64,000 nt of DNA from Rathayibacter sp. VKM Ac-2879 (GCF_015351245.1 NZ_JADKSO010000003.1:62001-126000); one strand, 5' to 3'; positions 9,088 to 18,480 are shown, counted from the stretch's first letter. Translations and numbers: made by a program. The notes: generated by a model not told the origin, from the letters alone.

Positions 9088-10514
9088 GATCCAGGGATAC
9101 CACGCGCGAGGAGTCGGCGAACGGTTCGGTCGACGAGCGTGAGCGCCGAGCCGAGCTCCAGATCACCCGCGTTGCCATAACCGAGGACGAGAGCCTCGGA
9201 GTCGGCACGGCCCGAGAGCGCGTAGTCGTGCAGGGTCGCGACGAGCAGACCCTCCTCGAGGAGCGCCGCGCAGACGGCGGACGCGTCGAGCGGTGACGGC
9301 AGAGAGAGCACGACGTGCAGTCCCCCGTCGAGCCCGCGCGCCGTGCCCCAGTCGATCGCCTCCGCGAACGCCTGCACCAGACCACGACGATGGGCGTAGC
9401 GCCGCCGCGAGCGCGTCAGATGACGGCGGAACGCGCCGCTCGCCATGAACTCGGCGAGCGCTGCCTGGGTCGGCCCCGAGGCGGAGGCGTCGCGCGCCTC
9501 GTCCACGGCGGCGAGCGCACCGCGAAGCCAGGACGTGCCCGGGAGCGCGAGGTAGGCGACACGCAGCCACGGCGAGACGGTCTTCGAGAACGAGCCGACG
9601 TGCGCGACGCCGCCCGTCGTGTCGAGCGAGGCGAGCGCCGGCAGCGGCGCACCGACGTAGCGGAACTCGCTGTCGTAGTCGTCCTCGACGACCAGCAGCT
9701 CGCCTCCCGCTGAGCGCCGCACGAGCTCGAGGCGAGCCGCGAGCGCGAGGCGACCGCCGGTCGGGTACTGGTGCGAGGGAGTGACCACCACGAGGTCGGG
9801 ATCGGCGAGCTGGGCGAGGTCCATCCCGTCGCCGCGCACCGGGACGCCGAGCACTTCGTGGCGGTCGGCCGCCAGGCGACGCCGGACCGCCGGGTAGCCC
9901 GGGTCCTCGACCGCGACGCGCACTCCCCTCCCCCGGGCGACCGCGACGGCGCGTGCCAGCAGGGCGACCGCATCGGCCGTCCCGCTCGTGACGAACACGT
10001 CGGCCGTGTCGACGTCGACACCTCGCGAACGGCGCAGCTGCTCCGCGATCTGCTCTCGGAGCGCCGGATCGCCCGCCGCGTCGGGCACGACCGCCGGCGG
10101 GCCCGCGACCGCCCGCCGCCAGGCCGCCCGCCACTCCGGCGTGTCGAGAGCGCGCGTGTCGGGTCGCCCGGGACGCAGGTCGACACGTGCGCGTACGGAG
10201 GCGCCGGGCAGGGCCTGCGAGGCGGCCCGCGCATCTCGCGGCGCCACCAGCAGGCCGTCGGAGGCGACCGTCACGGCCGCTCGGGGATGTGCGAGCAGGT
10301 ACCCCTCGCCGACGAGCTGATCGACTGCCGCGACGACCGAGCCCCGAGAGACTCCGAGCTGCTCGGCGAGCACCCGGCTGGCCGGAATGGGGTCACCTGC
10401 GCGGTACCGCCCGTCCAGCACAGCCTGGCGCAGTGCCTCCGCGAGAGCCGCCCGCACCGAGCCGCGCGGGGCCGGAGCGAGGAGCAGAGGGACTTCGAGA
10501 TCGCCGGACGCCAT
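9084..10514 (-). CDS. MocR/PdxR-type GntR regulator with aminotransferase domain
   Basis: 476 aa. The N-terminal winged-helix GntR domain (residues ~10-85, with PASRVLAEQLGVSRGSVVAAVDQL as the recognition region) is followed by a fold-type I aminotransferase-like domain. That domain includes VEDPGYPAVR, VVTPSHQYPTG and EDDYDSEFRY, and SFSKTVSPWLRVAY with the PLP-binding Lys. Family members sense PLP or other amino compounds and control vitamin B6 or divergently placed genes. ATG 10514 is chosen because the upstream open frame lies in the control region and the divergent gene. It diverges from a PNPOx-like gene, the usual arrangement for this family. Confidence 0.88.
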   Translation of the reverse strand: MASGDLEVPLLLAPAPRGSVRAALAEALRQAVLDGRYRAGDPIPASRVLAEQLGVSRGSVVAAVDQLVGEGYLLAHPRAAVTVASDGLLVAPRDARAASQALPGASVRARVDLRPGRPDTRALDTPEWRAAWRRAVAGPPAVVPDAAGDPALREQIAEQLRRSRGVDVDTADVFVTSGTADAVALLARAVAVARGRGVRVAVEDPGYPAVRRRLAADRHEVLGVPVRGDGMDLAQLADPDLVVVTPSHQYPTGGRLALAARLELVRRSAGGELLVVEDDYDSEFRYVGAPLPALASLDTTGGVAHVGSFSKTVSPWLRVAYLALPGTSWLRGALAAVDEARDASASGPTQAALAEFMASGAFRRHLTRSRRRYAHRRGLVQAFAEAIDWGTARGLDGGLHVVLSLPSPLDASAVCAALLEEGLLVATLHDYALSGRADSEALVLGYGNAGDLELGSALTLVDRTVRRLLARGIPGS

Positions 10515-10525
10515 CCACCACTCCG

Positions 10526-10574
10526 CTCTGGACCACTCGGATCGTGGCCCGGTGGCATCCTGACAGATCCAGAG
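10526..10574. promoter_or_regulatory. Divergent control region with inverted repeat, probable MocR operator
   Basis: The 79-nt gap between the regulator and the PNPOx-like gene holds CTCTGGA (10526-10532) and TCCAGAG (10568-10574), a perfect 7-bp inverted repeat 35 nt apart. Spaced repeats in the shared promoter are typical for dimeric MocR regulators. Binding is inferred. Confidence 0.45.
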
Positions 10575-10593
10575 GCTGCGCGAGGATCGCGGC

Positions 10594-11265
10594 ATGCACA
10601 CACCGTCCGACACCCTGTCTGTCACCGAGCGCACCCGGCTCACCCGGAGCCGCGCCCGGCAGAGCACCGACCCCTCCCTGCTCCACGCCATCCTCGACGA
10701 GGCTCTGATCGCGCATGTCGCGGTCGTTCGCGACGGCGCCGCCATCGTGCTGCCCCTTCTCATCGCGCGCGACGGCGAATCCCTGCTCCTGCACGGGTCG
10801 AGCGGCGGCGGCCTGCTGCGGGAGGCGGCGGAGGGCTCGCTCCTCACGGTCGCGGTCACCCTCGTGGACGGCCTGGTCGTCGCCCGCTCCACGTTCGACA
10901 GCTCGATGAACTACCGCTCCGCGATGGTCCTCGGCCGGGTCGAGGTGGTCACCGGCACCGAGAAGGCGCGCGCACTCGAGCTGCTCTCGGCGCGCCTGCT
11001 GCCCGGCCGCGACACGGAGGTGCGGCCAAGCACCGCACGCGAGATCGCGGCGACGCTCGTGCTGCGCCTCCCCCTCGGCGAGGCAAGCGTGAAGGTCCGC
11101 GCGGCCGGCTCGGGCGACGAGCCGGAGGCGGGCGTCTGGGCCGGAGTCGTGCCGCTGGTCACCCGGACGCTTCCCCCGGTCCCCGCTGAGTCCGGCGGCG
11201 AGCCTCCGGCCTCGGTCGCACGCTTCATCCGCGCGGTCGACGCCAGCGAGCCGCCGTTCCGCTGA
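10594..11265 (+). CDS. Pyridoxamine 5'-phosphate oxidase-like flavin-binding protein
   Basis: 223 aa of the PNPOx-like split-barrel fold, in the branch that includes NimA-like and general FMN-binding proteins. Supporting segments are ALIAHVAVVRDGAAIVLPLL (strands 1-2), LLLHGSSGGGLLR, and TLVDGLVVARSTFDSSMNYRSAMVLG, the last being typical of this branch. It is likely cytosolic with bound flavin; the substrate is unknown. Divergent placement from the MocR regulator suggests PLP-related control. Its stop lies 6 nt from the convergent AI-2E-type permease gene. Confidence 0.8.
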   Translation: MHTPSDTLSVTERTRLTRSRARQSTDPSLLHAILDEALIAHVAVVRDGAAIVLPLLIARDGESLLLHGSSGGGLLREAAEGSLLTVAVTLVDGLVVARSTFDSSMNYRSAMVLGRVEVVTGTEKARALELLSARLLPGRDTEVRPSTAREIAATLVLRLPLGEASVKVRAAGSGDEPEAGVWAGVVPLVTRTLPPVPAESGGEPPASVARFIRAVDASEPPFR

Positions 11266-11271
11266 CGGCCG

Positions 11272-12420
11272 CTACTTCGCGTCCTGTCTCGGGAACACGA
11301 CCTTCTGCACGACGATGATGACCGAGGCCGCGACGGGGATCGCCACGAGCGCCCCGAGCACGCCCGCGATGGTGCCTCCCGCGACGGCCGCGATCACGAC
11401 GACGGCACCGGGCACGGCCACGGCGCGGTTCATGATGCGTGGGCTGAGCACGTAGGCCTCGACCTGCATATAGACGAGGTAGTAGATCGCGGCCACCAAC
11501 GCCGTCGGAGGGGAGGCGAGCAAACACGCGAGCGAGATGATCACCGCACCCGACAGCGTGCCCACGAGGGGGATCAACGAACCGAGGAACGCGACGCACG
11601 CCAGCAGAGCAGGCACCGGCCCTCCGATCGAGAGCAGGAGGATGAAGCTCAACACGCCGTTGACGCCCGCGAGCGACACCTGACCGACCACGTACCGGCC
11701 GACCGCTCCCGTGATCTCGTCGCCGACCTCGTGCGCCTTGGCGCGGTGGGAGGCGGGCGCGAAACGGTAGGCGGCGGCCTTCATCGAGCGCAGCGACGCG
11801 AGGAAGTACAGCATCAGGATCAGCACGATGATCGAGCCGGTGACCCCGCTGGCGATCCCGGTGCCGACCGCGAGGAGTCCTCCTCCGAGCGAGAGCAGGT
11901 TGTTGGGATCGCCGATGAAGCCCTGCACGCTCGAGATGAGCTGGTCGATGTCGACCACTCCCCGCAACTGCTGCTCGAGGTTGAGCACCCAGCGCTGAGT
12001 GGCCACGTCGTTGACGATCTGCGGCGCGCTCGTCACGAACAGGGTCAGCTGCTCGACCAGGATCGGGATGATGTAGATCAGCAGACCCGCGAAGAGCAGC
12101 ACGACAGCCGCGAAGACGGCGGTGATCGCGAGAGGCCGCGGAAGCCTCTTGCTCTCGAGCCACGAGACCAGCGGATCGAGGCCGAGCGCGAAGAACATGG
12201 CCACGAAGATGTAGGTGAGCACGGTGCTGAGCTCGACCACGAGGCCGCCGATCACCAGCGCCACCAGCACGCCCAGCCCGCCGAACAGGCCGATGCGGAA
12301 CGAGCGGATGGTGAAGACGGGCTTCTCAGCGTCGCTCGAGACCACGATGTCCGGCTCGACGGCGGGAGTCGGCGCCGATCTGCGCCGACGGGAGCGGCCG
12401 AAGACGCGCGGGGTGCTCAT
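11272..12420 (-). CDS. AI-2E family (PerM-type) transporter
   Basis: 382 aa with about eight membrane segments. Family features are the paired N-terminal helices, a soluble loop after residue ~125 (VATQRWVLNLEQQLRG) and the C-terminal block VLSPRIMNRAVAVPGAVVVIA followed by GALVAIPVAASV. The N-terminus is Arg-rich (RSRRRRSAP). The family covers autoinducer-2 exporters and ion/solute carriers, so the substrate is open. A TACGCT -10 box 6 nt before the ATG predicts a leaderless mRNA. Confidence 0.88.
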   Translation of the reverse strand: MSTPRVFGRSRRRRSAPTPAVEPDIVVSSDAEKPVFTIRSFRIGLFGGLGVLVALVIGGLVVELSTVLTYIFVAMFFALGLDPLVSWLESKRLPRPLAITAVFAAVVLLFAGLLIYIIPILVEQLTLFVTSAPQIVNDVATQRWVLNLEQQLRGVVDIDQLISSVQGFIGDPNNLLSLGGGLLAVGTGIASGVTGSIIVLILMLYFLASLRSMKAAAYRFAPASHRAKAHEVGDEITGAVGRYVVGQVSLAGVNGVLSFILLLSIGGPVPALLACVAFLGSLIPLVGTLSGAVIISLACLLASPPTALVAAIYYLVYMQVEAYVLSPRIMNRAVAVPGAVVVIAAVAGGTIAGVLGALVAIPVAASVIIVVQKVVFPRQDAK

Positions 12421-12426
12421 GGGTCG

Positions 12427-12432
12427 AGCGTA
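12427..12432 (-). promoter_or_regulatory. -10 box for leaderless AI-2E transporter gene
   Basis: TACGCT on the minus strand, with 6 nt (CGACCC) before the ATG at 12420. No ribosome-binding site is visible. Confidence 0.5.
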
Positions 12433-12471
12433 GTGGGAGCGGGAATGGTGCTCCGCCCCCCTTGCGACGCG

Positions 12472-14382
12472 TCAGGCCGGGGTCACTCGCAGCCAGACGA
12501 ACTGCAGCGGCGCGAGCCGGAAGCCCTCGCGCAGGTCGACGGTGATCTCGGTGACGAGGTCCAGAGCCCAGGGCTCGAGGCCGCCGAAGCGCTCGGGCGA
12601 GACCTCCTGCACCTCCTCTGACACGTTCGCGAGGACGAGCAGCGCCTCACCCTCGCCGGGCCGCTGATAGCCGAGGACGTGGATGTTGAGCGGATCGAAC
12701 GCTGTGAGCGCCGTCCCGGCGAAGAGCGGCACCGCCTTGCGGATGGCGATCAGGCGCAGGAGCCCGCCGAACACCTCCCCCGCGTCGGCGCCGGGCGTCT
12801 CACGCTCGGCGTAGCGCTCGACCGGACGCCGGGGACGGTTGATCCAGCGCGAATCGCCCGCCGTCTGGGGGTCGTCTCGAGAGGAGTAGTCGTTGAGCTG
12901 GCCCACTTCGTCGCCGAGGAAGAGCAGAGGGAGCCCTCCCGTGCTGAGGGCGATGGAGTGCGCGAGGAGGATCCGCTCGATCCCGTACGGATCGCCCGCT
13001 TCGAGTCCCGCGAGGGAGGCCGTGGTGCCCGAGACGCGACGATCGCCCGTGCGCGGGTTCTCCTGAAAGGGCACTCCGCGGGCGAAGGTGCCCTCGAAGC
13101 GGTCGGTGTAGAAGTCGTTGAGGAACCGCCGGTGGCCGGCGGCGTCGATGCCGAGCTCGGCGGCGTCCTCGTCGGCGAAGGTCCAGCCGATGTCGTCGTG
13201 GCCGCGAACGTAGGTGACCCAGGCCGTGCCGTCCGGCACCGCGTGCCGCCGCTCGAGCGCTTGAGAGAGGAGGCGGGCGTCGCGGGTGGCGAGCGCCTCC
13301 CAGGTGAGCGCCATCTGCAGGGGGTTGTACGAGAGCTGGCACTCCTCGACGTGGAGGTAGTCGATGACCTCGTCCGGGTGCACGATCGCCTCCGAGGTGA
13401 ACAGCAGCGACGGCGCGGCGAGGCGGCAGACCTCGTTGAAGGCGCGCAGCAGCAGGTGCGCCTCGGGCTGCGACTCGCACGTGGTGCCGAGCTCCTTCCA
13501 GATGAAGGGGACGGCGTCCATCCGCAGCACCTCCACGCCCTGGTTGGCGAGGAAGAGCATCTCCCCCGCCATGGCACGGAACACCTCGGGATTGGCGTAG
13601 TTGAGGTCCCACTGGTAGCGGTGGAAGGTCGCCCAGACCCAGCGACCGTCCTCGAGGGGCACGAACGAGCCGGAGTGATCCTCGGGGAAGATCTCGCGGG
13701 TCGTGCGCTCGAAGACGTCGGGCTGCTCGCGGTCGGGGAAGATCCAGTAGTAGTCCTCGAAGCGCTCCTCCCCCGCGAGTGCCCGCTGCGCCCACTCGTG
13801 CTCGTTCGAGGTGTGGTTGAACACGAAATCGAGGACGAGCGCGATCCCCTGGCGTCGCAAGTCGGAGGCGAGCAGCCGCAGCTGCTCCATGTCACCCAGA
13901 TCCGGCCGCACCCGCCGATAGCTCGACACCGCGTAGCCGCCGTCCGACTCGCCCTCCGGAGCCTCGAAGAGCGGCATCAGGTGCAGGTAGTTGAGCCCGA
14001 TCTCGCGGAAGTACGGGATCTGGGCGCGGACGCCCTCGAGATCGCCGGCGAAGCGATCGACGTAGCAGACGCCTCCGAGGGCCTTGTTCGAGAGGAACCA
14101 GTCGGGGCGCTGCTCGCGGGCGCGATCGAGGGCACGCAGCTCCTCCGAGCGCTCGTTCCAGGAGGTGGCGGCGAGGTCGACCAGGGCGGCGAGCTGCTCG
14201 GCGAGGTCGGCGCGATCGGAGTAGACGCTCGACAGCAGCTCGACCAAGCGCGGGAGGCGGGCGTCGAGTCGTGCGGCGAAATCGTCGTCGTGAGCATCGA
14301 TGCGGCGGCGCACCTCGGCGAGGAGCGCCTGCGCCTCCTGGGGGCCGGACGCGGGAGGGAGGAGTTGCGTCGAATCGAACAT
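12472..14382 (-). CDS. Amylosucrase (GH13 alpha-glucan synthase from sucrose)
   Basis: 636 aa, the usual length for amylosucrase (EC 2.4.1.4), which polymerises glucose from sucrose with release of fructose. The conserved GH13 regions are all present: DFVFNH (185-190), LRMDAVPFIW with nucleophile D289, SEAIV with acid/base E331, and VRGHDDIGW with D396. The long N-terminal helical domain and the stretches FARGVPFQENPRTG and SIALSTGGLPLLFLGDEVG are characteristic of amylosucrase rather than generic amylase. There is no signal peptide, so it is probably intracellular glucan storage. AAGGA lies 6 nt before the ATG. Confidence 0.9.
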   Translation of the reverse strand: MFDSTQLLPPASGPQEAQALLAEVRRRIDAHDDDFAARLDARLPRLVELLSSVYSDRADLAEQLAALVDLAATSWNERSEELRALDRAREQRPDWFLSNKALGGVCYVDRFAGDLEGVRAQIPYFREIGLNYLHLMPLFEAPEGESDGGYAVSSYRRVRPDLGDMEQLRLLASDLRRQGIALVLDFVFNHTSNEHEWAQRALAGEERFEDYYWIFPDREQPDVFERTTREIFPEDHSGSFVPLEDGRWVWATFHRYQWDLNYANPEVFRAMAGEMLFLANQGVEVLRMDAVPFIWKELGTTCESQPEAHLLLRAFNEVCRLAAPSLLFTSEAIVHPDEVIDYLHVEECQLSYNPLQMALTWEALATRDARLLSQALERRHAVPDGTAWVTYVRGHDDIGWTFADEDAAELGIDAAGHRRFLNDFYTDRFEGTFARGVPFQENPRTGDRRVSGTTASLAGLEAGDPYGIERILLAHSIALSTGGLPLLFLGDEVGQLNDYSSRDDPQTAGDSRWINRPRRPVERYAERETPGADAGEVFGGLLRLIAIRKAVPLFAGTALTAFDPLNIHVLGYQRPGEGEALLVLANVSEEVQEVSPERFGGLEPWALDLVTEITVDLREGFRLAPLQFVWLRVTPA

Positions 14383-14480
14383 CGTCGTCCTTTCGGGGGC
14401 CTTCGAGGCCGGATTCCCCGATGCTAGACGATCGGCGCAGAGCAGGCGGGCTGCGCTCCTGGCCCGTCGCTGGACGCACG

Positions 14481-14512
14481 GCAGCCCCCGAGAACGGATC
14501 CTCGGGGGCTGC
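14481..14512 (-). terminator. Strong hairpin terminator after the HtrA-like gene
   Basis: A perfect 12-bp stem (GCAGCCCCCGAG / CTCGGGGGCTGC, 14481-14492 and 14501-14512) with an 8-nt loop, 18 nt past the HtrA-like stop. There is no T-run, as is common for actinobacterial terminators. It separates the protease gene from amylosucrase on the same strand. Confidence 0.7.
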
Positions 14513-14529
14513 GGCTGGGCGCTGACGGG

Positions 14530-16086
14530 TCAGCTGGTGGCCATCTGGCCTAGCGTCACCTGCACGTCGTAGCTCTGACCATTGCGCACATAGCTGAGGT
14601 CGACCTTGCTGTTCGCCGCCTGGGCGCGCACCTGCGCCGTGAGGTCGGAGGCACTCGTCACGGGTGCTCCCGCGAGTCCCGTCACGATGTCTCCCGCGGC
14701 GAGGCCGGCGGCCTGAGCCGCACCTCCGGACGTGACGTCGCGGATCTTGGCGCCGAGCACGCCCTGCGACGAGTCCTCGACGGAGGCGCCGAGCAGACCG
14801 TGGGTCGCGGAGCCGTTGGCGATGATCTCCTTCGCGACACGCTGGGCGACATCGCTCGGGATCGCGAAGCCCACGCCGATGTTGCCCGACTGACCGCTCG
14901 AGCCGGAGGACTGACCTGCGCTGGCGATCGCGACGTTGACGCCGATCAGCTCTCCGTTGCTATCGAGCAGCGCACCACCCGAGTTGCCGGGGTTGATCGC
15001 CGCGTCGGTCTGGATCACCGGGAGCGAGATGGTGCTCTTGGCCTGGGTCGGCTGCTGCTGGCCCGGGATGTCGAAGTTGAACGGGCTCTCGGTGCTGCCG
15101 CTTGAACTGTCGCCGTCGGTCGGAGCGGCCGAGGACGCGACCTGGATGCTGCGGTTCAGTGCGCTGATGATGCCGTCGGTGACGGTGCCCGAGAGGCCGA
15201 GCGGCGCGCCGATCGCGACCGCGGTGTCGCCGACGTTGATCTTGCTCGAATCGGCGAAGGTCATCGGCGTCAGATCGGAGGCGTCCTTGAGCTTGATCAC
15301 CGCGAGGTCGAGGGTGGGGTCGGTGCCGACCACGCTCGCGTTGTAGATCTTGCCGTCGCTCGTCGTGACCGTCACGGCGCCGTTCGAGATCTCGCCGTCG
15401 AGGGTGACGACGTGCGTGTTGGTGAGCACGTAGCCGTCCTTCGAGAGGACGACGCCCGAGCCGGTTCCGGCGGAGGAGCCCCCGCTGACCGAGATCGTGA
15501 CGACGCTCGGCGTCGCCTTTGCGGCGACGGCCGTGGCGGTCGTCGCATCGTCGGCGTTGTTGACGGTGATGGTCTGCGCGCCTCCCGACGACACGACGCG
15601 CATGCCGGATCCGTTGGAGGCGGACCACAAGCCGAACACGCCGGCGCCCGCGACCCCTCCGACGACCGCGCCGATCGCCAGCGCGGCGACCACGCCGACC
15701 CCGGCGCGGCGCTTGGTGGGGACAGGCGCCGCCAGCGGCTCGGCGGCCGGACCGAAGGCGTGTCCCGACGGCGGCTCCTCGGAGCCGTGCAGAGTGTGCG
15801 GCGCGGGAGGCGCGTACTGGCTGTGGCGGGCGGCGGGCTGAGCCTGGTTGCCGGCGGACGCGTTGGGCGTGTAGGGCGGCTGGGCCGCCGCGGGGTACGG
15901 GACGGTCGGGTGCTCGGTCTCGTGGAGCGCGCCAGCCTCGGGCAGGCGCTCGGTGTCTCCGGTGTTCGAGGACGTGGCCTCGGAGCGCTCGCTGCCGGGG
16001 ACGTGCTCGGACGCCTCACGGGCATCGGACTCCGACGGCGTGGTGGGTTCCTCCGGCTGACGAGGACCCTCGTGACTCTCGGTCAT
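14530..16086 (-). CDS. HtrA/DegP-like membrane-anchored serine protease with PDZ domain
   Basis: 518 aa. A long acidic Pro/Ser/Ala-rich cytosolic tail (1-125) is followed by one membrane helix (about 129-153). The trypsin-like domain has the catalytic triad H225 (TNTHVV), D260 (TLDLAVIKL) and S369 (PGNSGG). A C-terminal PDZ domain (about 425-515) carries GLLGASVEDS and AAGLAAGDIV. The active site faces outside, where the enzyme would degrade or refold damaged envelope proteins. ATG 16086 is chosen over one six codons upstream because AAGGAG sits 7-8 nt before it. Confidence 0.93.
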   Translation of the reverse strand: MTESHEGPRQPEEPTTPSESDAREASEHVPGSERSEATSSNTGDTERLPEAGALHETEHPTVPYPAAAQPPYTPNASAGNQAQPAARHSQYAPPAPHTLHGSEEPPSGHAFGPAAEPLAAPVPTKRRAGVGVVAALAIGAVVGGVAGAGVFGLWSASNGSGMRVVSSGGAQTITVNNADDATTATAVAAKATPSVVTISVSGGSSAGTGSGVVLSKDGYVLTNTHVVTLDGEISNGAVTVTTSDGKIYNASVVGTDPTLDLAVIKLKDASDLTPMTFADSSKINVGDTAVAIGAPLGLSGTVTDGIISALNRSIQVASSAAPTDGDSSSGSTESPFNFDIPGQQQPTQAKSTISLPVIQTDAAINPGNSGGALLDSNGELIGVNVAIASAGQSSGSSGQSGNIGVGFAIPSDVAQRVAKEIIANGSATHGLLGASVEDSSQGVLGAKIRDVTSGGAAQAAGLAAGDIVTGLAGAPVTSASDLTAQVRAQAANSKVDLSYVRNGQSYDVQVTLGQMATS

Positions 16087-16100
16087 GGGTGCTGCTCCTT

Positions 16101-16127
16101 CCAAGCGGGGATAGCTTGGCGATCGTA
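16101..16127 (-). promoter_or_regulatory. Promoter and 5'-leader hairpin of the HtrA-like gene
   Basis: On the minus strand TACGAT (16127-16122) is a -10 candidate. Directly after the predicted start of transcription lies CCAAGC-N7-GCTTGG (16119-16101), a hairpin whose 3' arm abuts the AAGGAG ribosome-binding site. This could affect translation initiation; the effect is inferred. Confidence 0.35.
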
Positions 16128-16212
16128 CCTGGGGGTTTCTTATGACGCGCCTGCGAGCGGAATATCAATGCCCGAGCGCGAGCGCGACGCCTCCGGGAGG
16201 CACACTGGACCC

Positions 16213-17427
16213 GTGAGCATCCCCGGATCCTGGACCCGTGCAGCCTCCGGCGCGGGCCTCCTCGGCCCTCGCGGCGAGGTCGCCCCCACCGTCTTCAGCG
16301 AGATGAGCGCCCTGGCCGCGCGCACCGGCGCCATCAACCTCGGGCAGGGCTTCCCCGACGAGGACGGCCCGCGCGAGGTCCTCGAGGCGGCGCGCTCCGC
16401 GATCGCCGCCGGCGTCAATCAGTACCCGCCCGGCCCCGGGATGCTCGTGCTGCGCGAGGCGATCTCCGCGCACCAGCGGCGCTTCTACGGCCTCTCCCCC
16501 GACCCAGAAGGAGAGGTGCTGGTCACCACAGGCGCCACGGAGGCACTCGCGGCGACGCTGCTCGCCCTCCTCCAGCCCGGCGATGAGGTCGTCAGCTTCA
16601 CGCCGCACTACGACGCCTACGGCGCACTGATCGCGCTCGCGGGAGGCATCCACAGGACGGTCCCGCTCCGAGGTCCGGCGTTCACGGTCGATCACGACGA
16701 GCTGGAGGCGGCCGTCACCGACCGCACCCGCGTCATCCTGGTCAACGACCCGCACAACCCCACCGGAGCGGTCCTCCCGTCGGCGACCCGTGAGCTGCTC
16801 GTGCGCGTGGCGGAGCGGCATGACGCCGTGATCGTCACGGACGAGGTCTACGAGCACCTGCGCTTCGACGGGGCGCACGTGCCGATCGCGAGCATCCCCG
16901 GCGCGGCGGAGCGGACGATGACGATCTCGTCGGCGGGCAAGACGTTCAGCACCACCGGCTGGAAGATCGGCTGGATCACGGGGCCTCGGGAGCTGCTCGC
17001 TGCCGTGCTCGCGGTCAAGCAGTTCCTCACCTACGTCAGCGGCGCCCCGTTCCAGGGAGCCGTGGCGCGTGGTCTGGGACTCGACGACGCCTTCTTCACA
17101 GGGGTCGCGGCGACCCTCGCGGCCAAGCGCGACCTGCTCTCGGCCGGGCTCGCAGCGGCGGGCTTCACCGTGTCTCCCTCGTCAGGCAGCTACTTCGTGG
17201 TGGCGGACGCTGCGCCGCTCGGCTTCGCGGACGGAGTCGCCCTCTGCCGGGCGCTCCCGGAGCTCGCGGGGGTGGTAGCGGTGCCGGTGGCTGCATTCTG
17301 CCGACCCGAGGATGCGGCTCCGTACCGCTCGCTCGTCCGCTTCGCGTTCTGCAAGCGGGTCGACGTGCTCGAGCGTGCCGTCGAGGGGCTCGCGGCCCTG
17401 CGCGGGCGCGTTCAGCTCGGCGGGTAG
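16213..17427 (+). CDS. Class I/II PLP aminotransferase, DapC-like
   Basis: 404 aa. The N-terminal block VFSEMSALAARTGAINLGQG, then GFPDEDGP and NQYPPGPG, closely follows the actinobacterial DapC/YbdL-type aminotransferases. DapC makes N-succinyl-LL-diaminopimelate for lysine and peptidoglycan. PLP contacts visible are NDPHNPTGA (N182), TDEVYEHL (D210/Y213) and SSAGKTFSTTGWKIGW with Schiff-base lysine K243. The GTG start at 16213 gives the family-like N-terminus. The longer open frame runs through the divergent HtrA gene and is excluded. Substrate is assigned by family only; kynurenine/methionine aminotransferases are close relatives. The end overlaps the convergent CHAP gene by 16 nt. Confidence 0.82.
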   Translation: MSIPGSWTRAASGAGLLGPRGEVAPTVFSEMSALAARTGAINLGQGFPDEDGPREVLEAARSAIAAGVNQYPPGPGMLVLREAISAHQRRFYGLSPDPEGEVLVTTGATEALAATLLALLQPGDEVVSFTPHYDAYGALIALAGGIHRTVPLRGPAFTVDHDELEAAVTDRTRVILVNDPHNPTGAVLPSATRELLVRVAERHDAVIVTDEVYEHLRFDGAHVPIASIPGAAERTMTISSAGKTFSTTGWKIGWITGPRELLAAVLAVKQFLTYVSGAPFQGAVARGLGLDDAFFTGVAATLAAKRDLLSAGLAAAGFTVSPSSGSYFVVADAAPLGFADGVALCRALPELAGVVAVPVAAFCRPEDAAPYRSLVRFAFCKRVDVLERAVEGLAALRGRVQLGG

Positions 17428-18392
17428 AGGAACAGCGCGACGTCGGACGCGGGAATGGTGCGCCGATGGTACGCGTGATCGTTGCCCCAGTTGTATTCCT
17501 CGAGCGACACGGTGCCGTCGGCGTTGACCGACTGCACATAGGCGACGTGGTTGCCCGTGAACCAGGCGACGGCACCCGGGACGGGGGCGCTGCTGGTCTT
17601 CCACCCGTGGGATGCCCACTGACCGGGCCAGGCGTAGGCGCTGCCGCCTCCCGGGGTGAGGGTGGCCCAGGTCCACTTGAACGGAGCGCTCGTCGAGCCC
17701 TGGTCGCGATTCAGACGCCACGCGACGAAGTCGACGCACTCGCGGTAGTAGTAGCGCAGGGGCGAGAGGCCGCCGCCCTGGTCGTCCGTGAGCTGATCCC
17801 GCCACGGGTAGTCGTCACCCTCCTGGCGTGGTGTGACCGACGTGCTCGCGCCGGACGTCCCGCTCGCCGGCTGAGCGGCCTGTGTCGACTGGGCCGAGCG
17901 GGCTGCCTCGGCCTCACGAGCGGCCTGCTCCGCGGCGGCAGCGGCGAGCGCGCGCGCCTGCGCGGCGGCCTCGTCGAGCTGCTGTTGCGTCGGAGCGCTG
18001 AAGGAGTCGCGGATGACCTGCTCCTGCAACGCCGTCGGCGCGACGGTGAGCTTCTGGTTGCCGAGCGCCTGGACGCGCGCGGCGGCCTCGATGGCGGCCT
18101 GCGAGTCGGCGGTGGGGTCGACGGAGTAGGCGGGCAGTGCCGACACGGCGACGAGCCCCGCGATCGCGGCGACAGCCACGGAGCTGATCGCGGTGCGGAG
18201 GAGGCGGCCGGGGCCACGGCGGACCGGCGGGACAGACGCGAGGACCGGGGTCGTGCGGGGCGCCGTCTCGGGGGTCTTCACGGTCGCGGCGGTGCGGGAC
18301 TCGAGAGCACGCAGGCTGCGTCTCGTGGGGAGGGCGTCGGAGGAACGGCCGTGGCCGACCGCCTCGTCTCGTGCCATCCGTTCGTCCGTCAC
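17412..18392 (-). CDS. Membrane-anchored CHAP-domain protein (putative peptidoglycan amidase/endopeptidase)
   Basis: 326 aa. A 65-residue basic cytosolic N-terminus, one membrane helix (about 67-88) ending in ALPAYS, and an Ala/Gln/Glu-rich coiled coil (about 135-168) with heptad spacing are followed by a Ser/Thr linker. The C-terminal CHAP domain has nucleophile C219 in YRECVDFVAWRLN and H282 in GNHVAYVQSV. CHAP domains cleave peptidoglycan cross-links or stem peptides. The coiled coil recalls RipA/NlpC-type cell-separation proteins. The stop lies inside the end of the convergent aminotransferase gene. Confidence 0.85.
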   Translation of the reverse strand: MTDERMARDEAVGHGRSSDALPTRRSLRALESRTAATVKTPETAPRTTPVLASVPPVRRGPGRLLRTAISSVAVAAIAGLVAVSALPAYSVDPTADSQAAIEAAARVQALGNQKLTVAPTALQEQVIRDSFSAPTQQQLDEAAAQARALAAAAAEQAAREAEAARSAQSTQAAQPASGTSGASTSVTPRQEGDDYPWRDQLTDDQGGGLSPLRYYYRECVDFVAWRLNRDQGSTSAPFKWTWATLTPGGGSAYAWPGQWASHGWKTSSAPVPGAVAWFTGNHVAYVQSVNADGTVSLEEYNWGNDHAYHRRTIPASDVALFLYPPS

Positions 18393-18480
18393 ACAGACCC
18401 CCTCGCGTCCCGGACGAGGTTACCGTGCGCGCGACTCCGACACACCGCGTGGCGCGGGCGCCGCCGGGAGTCGCCCCTGA

